Shown here piece by piece: positions 1-5,218 of a stretch of DNA of 5,481 bases. The notes below the pieces were generated by a model. It was given only the letters and a program-made list of their open reading frames with translations, was not told the origin of the DNA and did no database searches. The stretch lies in the NCBI GenBank assembly GCA_039182865.1, contig JBCDBX010000111.1, forward strand, positions 1-5,481, written 5' to 3'. A program made the position numbers and the translations under genes. The stretch's first letter is position 1. The number at the start of each line of letters is the position of its first letter. Origin of the DNA: UBA1858 sp039182865. Its GTDB lineage: Bacteria; Pseudomonadota; Gammaproteobacteria; UBA4575.

Positions 1-398
1 CCGGAGCTATTAGTAGCATTGCTGAATCCATCTACTACAGTAACGACTGTACCTGAACGTGCAGCTAGAATGACAATCCCTACTGGCATAAAGAAATCAT
101 AAGCATATCGTCTATCTCCACAGCTTACTCTAACTCCACCAGGTAAGATGCCTGTACAATTTGGTTTATGAGTAATGAACTGCCCGCAATTGCCTTGATT
201 GACTGTAAATGACATGCCAACTTGATATGGGAGTATGTACTCCGATGTGGTGGGATCAGGATAATCTTCGAGAAAGCATCCAGATACTGAAGTGAATGGA
301 ACTCTTGTCCCTAAATTATTACTACCATCACTACCGCCACCCCCGCCGCAACCTGCAACTAGCATAATGGCAATTAATAATGATAATAACCTTGGCAT
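1..398 (-). CDS. Putative lipoprotein with M23 (LytM-like) peptidase domain, partial (C-terminal part beyond window)
   Basis: The first 132 codons are present and the rest runs off the left edge. Residues 1-17 form a lipoprotein signal peptide: a short positively charged start, a hydrophobic core and the lipobox VAGC with the acylated Cys at 17. A GGGGGS linker follows. The residue after Cys is Gly, not Asp, so sorting to the outer membrane is expected. Around residues 97-122 the pattern RYAYDFFMPVG...AARSGTVV matches the start of M23 peptidases that cleave peptidoglycan peptide bridges. D101 is the likely zinc ligand and H77 a candidate for the first. The HxH motif that would prove catalytic competence lies outside the window. 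Four extra cysteines (41, 71, 81, 93) in an exported protein suggest disulfides. The ATG at 398 has only a weak purine-rich ribosome site but places the signal peptide correctly. A non-catalytic LytM factor is possible. Confidence 0.72.
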   Translation of the reverse strand, partial: MPRLLSLLIAIMLVAGCGGGGGSDGSNNLGTRVPFTSVSGCFLEDYPDPTTSEYILPYQVGMSFTVNQGNCGQFITHKPNCTGILPGGVRVSCGDRRYAYDFFMPVGIVILAARSGTVVTVVDGFSNATNSS

Positions 399-484
399 TT
401 TCTTATATTTGTCTTTTAGAATAAATATATTAACAAGTAATGATTAGATATTTATTTACATTATCAGGTACTAATTGATATGTA

Positions 485-500
485 TGTGACAATTATCACT
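485..500. promoter_or_regulatory. CRP/FNR-family-like palindrome upstream of the lipoprotein gene
   Basis: TGTGACAATTATCACT matches the CRP consensus TGTGA-N6-TCACA at 9 of 10 defined positions. It lies about 87-102 bp before the lipoprotein start. A TATATT hexamer on the minus strand (429-424) could be a -10 element, which would put the site near -75, a possible class I activator position. The match is seen directly; binding and regulation are inference. Confidence 0.4.
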
Positions 501-593
501 AACATAATTTTTTGATTAAAGTGCATAGGAAAACCATATTCATTTACATAAAATTGCGAATATGTATTGAAATATTGTACTAAATTGAATCCC

Positions 594-734
594 GAGTGAA
601 CCAGGGTGTAACCCTATTGAAATGGGTTTTGAGAAAGGACAGGCTTAGTAAGTAACTGAATTAATTAAAACTGTGATTTTAGTTCCAAGTTCATAATGCT
701 GCGGTCAGTGTTTCAAGTCCACCCATAGTCCCCA
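594..734 (+). repeat. Direct repeat copy 1 (long intergenic repeat with tRNA 3'-half-like right end)
   Basis: This block matches 1953-2105 in the same orientation. Shared blocks, in order, are GAGTGAAC, AGGGTGTAAC, ATGGGTTTTGAG, AAGGACAGG, TTAGT, GTAACT, TTCATAATGCTG and AGTCCA. Hand alignment gives about 80% identity between the first block and GCTG at 701, with a 12-nt segment of copy 2 replaced here by one base. ACCC (611-614) and GGGT (623-626) could form a small stem. There is no open frame. The block lies between the 3' end of lpxD and the lipoprotein gene. The last 45 bases resemble the anticodon-to-CCA half of a tRNA. Confidence 0.75.
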
Positions 735-738
735 TACA

Positions 739-781
739 TGCGAGTGGGTATTACTCGCAAATTAATTATCGCGAAGCGATA
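739..781 (-). terminator. Two adjacent hairpins after lpxD, candidate terminator
   Basis: On the minus strand, 24 nt after the lpxD stop, TATCGC-TTC-GCGATA (781-767) forms a perfect 6-bp stem with a 3-nt loop, followed by a weak AT-rich tail (ATTAATTT). Next comes a perfect 7-bp stem, TGCGAGT/ACTCGCA (739-745 with 753-759), with a 7-nt loop. No strong U-tract follows either one. A weak intrinsic terminator for lpxD is plausible, or a processed 3' end. Confidence 0.4.
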
Positions 782-804
782 CATATATAAATTCTCTTAA
801 GTAT

Positions 805-1848
805 CTATGTGGTTCTCTCGAGTGCATCTATTGATTTTTTAATTTTCCCTAATTGTTTAAATACTGCAATATTCTTAAACCATTTGCGTAGAGGTTGCGC
901 GGGGTGCCCTGCATAAATATCTGGTTCATTTATATCGCTGGATACACCTGCACGCTGTACAAAGACCGCGTCATCGCAAATATTTAAATGATCTAAAATA
1001 CCAATTTGTCCGCTACAGCGGACTCGATTACCTATTACAGTTGAGCCAGCAACAGCACATTGAGAGGCAAATAAACAGTTTTCACCAATTTGGACATTAT
1101 GTGCAATATGGACAAGTGTATCGAACTTGCAGCCGTCTCCAATCTGAGTGGTAAGGAAAGCTGCACGATCTATTGTGCAATTGGCTCCAATAACAACATC
1201 GTTACCAATAACAACATTACCTATCTGAGGCACACGGTGACTTTTATGTTGTTGATCTTGCGCGAACCCAAAACCTTCCATACCAATTACTACGCCTGAT
1301 TTAATGATACAACGATCACCAACTTTACAGTCATAGCTAATAGTTACATTAGGATGAATAATTGTATCGTTACCAATAATTACATTTTCCTCTATAACGG
1401 TATTAGCGAGGAGGGTGCAATTCTTTCCTATGGTCACATTTTTTGATATGACAACACCAGGACCAATTGACGCATTCTCCGCAATTGAAGCAGTTTTATG
1501 TATTAAGGCTGATTCATGTATACATGGCCATCCGTTAGCATGTATATCGCGTTCAACTAATAATTGCATTAATAGAGCTTGAGCCAGCTTTACATTGGCA
1601 CAGACTAGAATAGAAGTACTATGTAAATCTTCAAATTTATTCGCCAATTTTTTATTTGTTATAATTGCAGATGGATTATTTTTATTAGCAAATAATACAA
1701 ATTTCTCATTTTCTATGAATACTAGATCACCTGATTTGCAATTTTTTGCATCTGAAATTCCAGTAATCAGATTATCAGGACCCTCTTGATCTTCAAGTAA
1801 CTTCAATTTTGTAAGTTCTTTGACTATTTCTGAAATTAGTTTTTGCAT
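805..1848 (-). CDS. lpxD: UDP-3-O-acylglucosamine N-acyltransferase LpxD (orphan, likely paralogue)
   Basis: LpxD transfers a 3-hydroxyacyl chain from acyl-ACP to the 2-amine of UDP-3-O-acylglucosamine in the cytoplasm, the third step of lipid A synthesis. The 347-aa product is the usual length. The N-terminal uridine-binding domain (about 1-95) keeps the F-x-x-N-x-K-F pattern at 44-50. A left-handed beta-helix of hexapeptide repeats follows (about 110-305), then a C-terminal helix ending in ALERTT. The catalytic His in QIAHN-type context is H250 (HIAHNVQIG), and the second conserved His is H287. GFGFA (192-196) and PQIG (207-210) match the E. coli enzyme. The ATG at 1848 is preferred over the TTG at 1863 because GGAA lies 9 nt before it, while the TTG has no ribosome site. 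Neighbours are not the usual bamA, skp, fabZ or lpxA, and direct repeats flank the gene, so an additional lpxD is likely. Family assignment is secure; its role as a second copy is inferred. Confidence 0.95.
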   Translation of the reverse strand: MQKLISEIVKELTKLKLLEDQEGPDNLITGISDAKNCKSGDLVFIENEKFVLFANKNNPSAIITNKKLANKFEDLHSTSILVCANVKLAQALLMQLLVERDIHANGWPCIHESALIHKTASIAENASIGPGVVISKNVTIGKNCTLLANTVIEENVIIGNDTIIHPNVTISYDCKVGDRCIIKSGVVIGMEGFGFAQDQQHKSHRVPQIGNVVIGNDVVIGANCTIDRAAFLTTQIGDGCKFDTLVHIAHNVQIGENCLFASQCAVAGSTVIGNRVRCSGQIGILDHLNICDDAVFVQRAGVSSDINEPDIYAGHPAQPLRKWFKNIAVFKQLGKIKKSIDALERTT

Positions 1849-1952
1849 ATTTATGATTTCCAATAGTGAATTAAAATTACATAGTTGTCTTGATGCATTT
1901 TAAAGCAAATTGGAGATGGTTACTTACTAAATAAAGTATTGATTTTGTGCCA

Positions 1953-2105
1953 GAGTGAACACCAATTGAAATAGGGTGTAACGGTATTGAGATGGGTTTT
2001 GAGGAAGGACAGGGTTAGTGTGTAACTAAATTAGTATAAAGTGTGAATTTTTGATTCAAGTTCATAATGCTGGGGCCGCGGTGGCTCGAGTCCATCAATA
2101 GCCAG
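1953..2105 (+). repeat. Direct repeat copy 2 (long intergenic repeat with T-arm-like right end)
   Basis: This is the second copy of the block at 594-734, same orientation, lying between the start of lpxD and the end of the cupin gene. It carries an extra 12-nt segment at 1961-1972. That segment creates an imperfect 21-bp tandem period: ATTGAAATAGGGT at 1965 and ATTGAGATGGGT at 1986. At the right end, 2080-2096 can fold as a 5-bp stem GGTGG/CCATC (one G-T pair) around the 7-nt loop CTCGAGT, the size and form of a tRNA T-arm. No open frame is present. Confidence 0.75.
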
Positions 2106-2149
2106 ATTATTAAGATGCTAGAGACTATAGCGGGCTACTTTCTTCTCTA

Positions 2150-2184
2150 TAGCGATTATTGAGAGCGTGCAACAATAATCGCTA
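2150..2184. terminator. Perfect 12-bp stem-loop after the cupin gene
   Basis: TAGCGATTATTG (2150-2161) and CAATAATCGCTA (2173-2184) are exact inverted repeats around an 11-nt loop. The stem begins 17 nt past the cupin stop codon on the minus strand. No run of T follows it on either strand, so it is not a textbook intrinsic terminator. It may act as a Rho-linked 3'-end stabiliser, or stop transcripts coming from the repeat side. Confidence 0.5.
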
Positions 2185-2201
2185 AGACCAAGAGTAAAAT
2201 T

Positions 2202-2552
2202 CTACAATTCCCCCAATTTTCGTTGTCCAACATAAAAAGCTTTGCCTGATGAGTTTGATGAGAATGTAATCTTTGTTCCACTATCGAAGTAAACTACATC
2301 TCCAGGAGTTAAGGTAACAGTTTCTCCGCCTTCTTCAGATAGCGTCATTTCACCTTCAAGCATGATTTTGCACTCATCGTAACTGTAGGTATATTCAAGA
2401 GGGTTTCCAGCATCCATCTTGAAAAAGCCACAGGTAATGGGTGAACTTGAATTGTTTGACGATATCGTATCCTGTAATGAGGCATTTATCTCATCGATTC
2501 CTAATGAAGCAATATCTTTAGATTGTGCGTCTTTGAAGTATTTCATTGCCAT
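2202..2552 (-). CDS. Small single-domain cupin, EutQ/DUF861 (Cupin_3)-like
   Basis: The 116-aa soluble protein has no signal peptide or membrane segment. Residues about 38-110 follow the EutQ-type cupin pattern: SYDECKIMLEGEMTL (57-71) is the first cupin motif, with DE at 59-60 and LEGE at 65-68. TPGDVVYFDSGTKITF (82-97) is the second, with PGD at 83-85. The metal-binding histidines of canonical cupins are absent, as is usual in this subgroup, so a binding or structural role is as likely as catalysis. AGGAG lies 6 nt before the ATG at 2552, a strong ribosome site. The gene is divergent from the GAF-LuxR regulator and shares its promoter region, which suggests control by it. It may help handle the ligand that regulator senses. 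Substrate unknown; a role in ethanolamine use is not shown, since no other eut gene is present. Confidence 0.82.
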   Translation of the reverse strand: MAMKYFKDAQSKDIASLGIDEINASLQDTISSNNSSSPITCGFFKMDAGNPLEYTYSYDECKIMLEGEMTLSEEGGETVTLTPGDVVYFDSGTKITFSSNSSGKAFYVGQRKLGEL

Positions 2553-2585
2553 TATTGACTCCTATGTCCATGTCTTAAAAAAGTA

Positions 2586-2606
2586 TGATTATAATATCTA
2601 TAATCA
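2586..2606 (-). promoter_or_regulatory. Cupin gene promoter -10 inside a perfect 21-bp dyad
   Basis: On the minus strand TATAAT (2593-2588) is a consensus -10, giving a start near 2581 and a ~28-nt leader before the cupin ATG. No good -35 is found 16-18 bp upstream, as in activator-dependent promoters. The -10 lies within the exact inverted repeat TGATTATA-N5-TATAATCA. The dyad could be a repressor site or simply AT-rich symmetry. Confidence 0.5.
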
Positions 2607-2622
2607 AATTCAATGAAAATGA

Positions 2623-2682
2623 CATATAACCCCTAATCTATCATTTAAAATTTTGTTAAATAGCAAATAACCCCTATATATT
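2623..2682. promoter_or_regulatory. Twin 10-bp direct sites between the divergent cupin and regulator genes (candidate operators)
   Basis: ATAACCCCTA occurs exactly at 2626-2635 and 2667-2676. The similarity extends a few bases on each side (CA-A before, AT-rich after). The 41-bp spacing is close to four helical turns, so both sites face the same side of the DNA. Relative to the predicted cupin start they are centred near -50 and -91. Relative to the predicted regulator start they are near -45 and -86. AACCCCT resembles the TACYYMT heptamer bound by NarL-type GerE domains. The regulator next door is the natural candidate ligand. Confidence 0.55.
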
Positions 2683-2710
2683 TCTTATTTAATCATAGTT
2701 ACATTAAAAT
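2682..2710 (+). promoter_or_regulatory. Candidate promoter of the GAF-LuxR regulator gene
   Basis: TTCTTA (2682-2687) and TAAAAT (2705-2710) are separated by 17 bp. The -10 matches 5 of 6 consensus bases and the -35 is poor. The start would fall near 2717, giving a ~17-nt leader. An alternative is TTGTTA (2653-2658) with TATATA (2675-2680), which would place the second operator-like site inside the promoter and imply autorepression. Confidence 0.35.
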
Positions 2711-2733
2711 ATTCTCTAGATAAATCTAATCAT

Positions 2734-3513
2734 ATGTTTAAAAATTATCCGCCCACAGCACAATCACTCAAAGCAGAATTCATTGAAAAGAATGATGACT
2801 ATCCTTTCGGTATGCTAAATGCTGCGGCTCAAATGATTCTTTATATTGATAGTCCCAGAGAAGTGGTGCGGATAGGTCTACAGTATTTAGTCTCTGAATT
2901 ATCTGTTTGTCGTGCCGATGCAGGATTCGCTACCCCCTCTCACCTTCATTACACTCCGATAGCAGAATTTTGTAATTCAAAAACTGATCCGCCATCAATA
3001 ACAGGATTAATTATTCCTAATCAGCACAATGCTATGCAGACAATCTGGAATAGTGACAAACCTATTAAGTATGAAAAAGTAAAAACTAATGAAGCACTTG
3101 GAGATTTGAGGCAACCTCTACTAGATGCTGGGTGCAGATCTATGTTGCTTCAAAAGCTAACTTGGGAAGATGAACCAATTGGAATTGTATGTATCGACTA
3201 TACAGTGAGTGAACATGAGTGGAGCAATTTAGAAATAGACTTCATGGAAAACTTTTGTGCAAATTACCTGGGGCCTTTAGCGGCGATAAGTAATTATTGG
3301 TTTAATCCAAAAATGCATAGTATGTTTTCAAAACCTACTGAATCAGAGTTAGCAGCAATACGACTGGCGGCTAATGGATTATCATACAAACAAATTGCTA
3401 CAAAGTTGAGTAAGTCCATAAGGACAGTAGAGAATCAATTTAGAAATGCTCGTAAAAGATTAGGCGCAAAAAATCAAATAGAACTTATAAAAAGATGTGA
3501 TCCTTGGCTCTAA
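2734..3513 (+). CDS. Transcriptional regulator, GAF-like sensor domain plus LuxR/GerE helix-turn-helix
   Basis: The 259-aa cytoplasmic protein lacks a signal peptide and membrane segments. Residues about 28-185 look like a GAF-type sensor fold: the helix AAAQMILYIDSPREVVRIGLQYLV (interrupted by short turns), the strand AGFATPS, then SMLLQKLTWEDEPIGIVCIDY at the back of the domain. This is not the acyl-homoserine-lactone domain of LuxR. Residues about 200-252 are a GerE HTH: LTxxE is replaced by PTESELAAIRLAANGLS, followed by KQIATKLSKSIRTVENQ and the closing KRLGAKNQIELI. No phosphoacceptor receiver domain is present, so direct ligand or redox sensing is more likely than two-component control. 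The ATG at 2734 has no clear ribosome site, so expression may be low. It is divergent from the cupin gene across a 181-bp region with twin sites. Ligand unknown. Confidence 0.85.
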   Translation: MFKNYPPTAQSLKAEFIEKNDDYPFGMLNAAAQMILYIDSPREVVRIGLQYLVSELSVCRADAGFATPSHLHYTPIAEFCNSKTDPPSITGLIIPNQHNAMQTIWNSDKPIKYEKVKTNEALGDLRQPLLDAGCRSMLLQKLTWEDEPIGIVCIDYTVSEHEWSNLEIDFMENFCANYLGPLAAISNYWFNPKMHSMFSKPTESELAAIRLAANGLSYKQIATKLSKSIRTVENQFRNARKRLGAKNQIELIKRCDPWL

Positions 3514-3697
3514 GTTAGAATCAAGGTCCATAATCTGACATATTCTATGCCAAGGTAAAATCTTATTGAGAAAGTAATTAGAATAAAAGAGTAGTTGTAT
3601 CTTTGCGCCAAGATGAAGACTGCTAGAGATGAGTTAGGAAAAAGAGCAGTCCTCATAAGTCACTAGATTAATCAAAAAGATGTTTTCAGTAGAATAA
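3514..3697. other. Convergent intergenic gap with three possible stems, no gene
   Basis: The regulator and the oxidase end facing each other here. CCTTG (3502-3506) and CAAGG (3522-3526) could pair across the regulator stop codon. GACTGCT (3618-3624) and AGCAGTC (3645-3651) form a perfect 7-bp stem with a 20-nt loop. TAGATTAAT (3664-3672) and ATTAATCTA (3697-3705) form a 9-bp AT-rich inverted repeat that overlaps the oxidase stop. None has a following T-run, so no terminator is called. No open frame with a ribosome site is seen. Confidence 0.5.
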
Positions 3698-5152
3698 TTA
3701 ATCTAATTCCACAGTTTGATCTTGAAGTCTCAAGCCGAAGCGCTCATTCAGCATGTTGATGGCAGATTTATAGGCTGCATCACTCCAAGTTGCGCGTTGA
3801 GGGAAATATGAATCACCTACCAATGCAACATTTTCGCCTTTCAAAGGCTCAATTGCCCAGCGTGCAATATCTATGTTACGAAAATCAGATCCACCACGTA
3901 ACCAAAACCATGCGCCTGGCCAAATTTGAACAAAGGTTTTTTCTGGATTAGGAATTCGGGCATTTGGGTAGAGGTATTCAAGTCCTCGACGTATCTCATC
4001 ATCAACTGACTGTGTCGATCTGTTTGCAGCCGTCTTCCAAAAACTTACCGTATCAGGACTATCATCATAAACACTTCGAGTGACATTCTGTACTTCGGCA
4101 TATGGCCATACAGGAATTTCAATAAAATTTAGCGCAGCCTCAGTACTCCATAGTCGATTCACTAGTTCGCGCTCGGGTGCTGTCAACCACCAAGGTTCAT
4201 TCCACCACTGCGTTACCGTAACCACTGGAATAGCTAAAATGTCCTTAAACTCTTGTTGGCGACGAATATCTCTGATGACATTGCCTTTAATATGTTTTAA
4301 AGCATTAACTGGTGTGGCAATCACGACAAATTTAGGTCGAATAAATCGCTTTTTGGTAATGACTTTATATTTCTTATTGAATTGATTTCCTTTGCCTGAT
4401 CGATTAACTGATATAACAGGCTCGGAGGTAAAGATTTGAACACCATAAGAACGAGCCTCTTCAGCCATACGCACAATATACTGCGACATACCGCCAATTG
4501 GATAACCTGCAGGACCAAAAAGTGTCTCTTCTTCATCAAGCCAATCTAGAAAGCTGCGAGCATCGACAGGTGCAGTAAATTCTCCACGAAAGCGTGACAT
4601 ATCTGCAAGAAATTGATATCCCTCTACGCCAATTACATCACGTGCGTAAGATCTAAAGTCTGGGTAATCTACAGCCGTTGGTCTTGATGGACCAAATAGA
4701 AGTTCATCATAAAGTTCGCCCTCCGATACATCGTCAGGTAGAACTGGATAAGCTAATTCATTTAACGTTTGGCTGTCTTCAGCTAGGTAACCGCGTGTAC
4801 TGATGATTTGCTCACGATTATCTGCGAACTCTAAAGTGATGCCCAGTTCTTGCGCAAGGTCAATGACAACTCTTTGGCTCTCTATAACACGTAAAGCCCC
4901 AACACCAAATACTGGTCCGCCTGGCTCTTTAGAAACATCCTTGATGCGGCCACCAAGCTCTGCTTCTTTTTCAAAGACGCATACACGACTGCCATACTCT
5001 GGTCCTAAACGAAATGCTGTGTAGAGACCCGATGCACCACCGCCAATTATCGCAATTTCACACTGTGGTTCTCTAGGATTACCTTTGGCAAATACAGAAA
5101 CTGTAATTGTTAAAAGTAAAAAAATAAATAGGCTTAAATTGCATAGTTTCAT
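3698..5152 (-). CDS. Exported FAD-dependent amine oxidase (flavin monoamine oxidase superfamily)
   Basis: The product is 484 aa from the chosen start. Residues 1-22 are a Sec signal peptide ending VFA, with cleavage expected after A22, so it acts in the periplasm or outside. The FAD Rossmann motif IIGGGASG is at 35-42, the acidic end of beta-2 (FEK) at 60-62 and the GGR motif at 67-69. VGDSYFP (445-451) and the following WSDAAYKSA helix match the C-terminal FAD-closing part of the MAO/LAAO fold. The middle holds an aromatic-rich substrate region (WWNEPWWL). The enzyme would oxidise an amine or amino acid, releasing an aldehyde or oxo acid, ammonia and H2O2; the substrate cannot be read from sequence. 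The ATG at 5152 is preferred over 5185: it has GAAGG just upstream, gives a clean signal peptide, and the predicted transcript starts at about 5184. The gene is convergent with the regulator. A functional link is not shown. Confidence 0.88.
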   Translation of the reverse strand: MKLCNLSLFIFLLLTITVSVFAKGNPREPQCEIAIIGGGASGLYTAFRLGPEYGSRVCVFEKEAELGGRIKDVSKEPGGPVFGVGALRVIESQRVVIDLAQELGITLEFADNREQIISTRGYLAEDSQTLNELAYPVLPDDVSEGELYDELLFGPSRPTAVDYPDFRSYARDVIGVEGYQFLADMSRFRGEFTAPVDARSFLDWLDEEETLFGPAGYPIGGMSQYIVRMAEEARSYGVQIFTSEPVISVNRSGKGNQFNKKYKVITKKRFIRPKFVVIATPVNALKHIKGNVIRDIRRQQEFKDILAIPVVTVTQWWNEPWWLTAPERELVNRLWSTEAALNFIEIPVWPYAEVQNVTRSVYDDSPDTVSFWKTAANRSTQSVDDEIRRGLEYLYPNARIPNPEKTFVQIWPGAWFWLRGGSDFRNIDIARWAIEPLKGENVALVGDSYFPQRATWSDAAYKSAINMLNERFGLRLQDQTVELD

Positions 5153-5190
5153 AGACCCTTCTTTATAATTTTTATAGAGAAACATAAGTG

Positions 5191-5218
5191 ATACTAAAGT
5201 ATTGCTTCTTTATGTCAA
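5191..5218 (-). promoter_or_regulatory. Sigma70-type promoter of the amine oxidase gene
   Basis: On the minus strand a perfect -35 TTGACA (5218-5213) is followed after 16 bp by TAGTAT (5196-5191), which matches 4 of 6 consensus -10 bases. Transcription would start near 5184, leaving a ~32-nt leader with a GAAGG ribosome site before the ATG at 5152. Confidence 0.6.

Noticed and set aside
690..734. A functional tRNA-Met or tRNA-Ile gene
   Set aside because: The D-arm, acceptor stem and anticodon stem do not pair in either copy; only the 3'-half spacing and loops resemble a tRNA.
1919..1930. Inverted exact 12-mer of TTAGTAAGTAAC (645-656), suggesting inverted repeats flanking lpxD
   Set aside because: A 12-base match in either orientation is expected about by chance in an AT-rich window of this size, and the flanking bases do not extend it.
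594..2105. The repeats as integron attC sites with lpxD as a cassette
   Set aside because: No R'/R'' core sites (GTTRRRY and RYYYAAC) in the required arrangement, no imperfect long palindrome of attC type, and no integrase in the window.
3517..3538. TCAAGGTCCATAATCTG resembling the repeat block TCAAGTTCATAATGCTG
   Set aside because: An isolated short similarity with no further shared sequence on either side.
4080..4385. Open frames on the opposite strand or other frames inside the oxidase and lpxD genes
   Set aside because: They overlap clearly recognisable conserved proteins, show no family motifs and lack ribosome sites.
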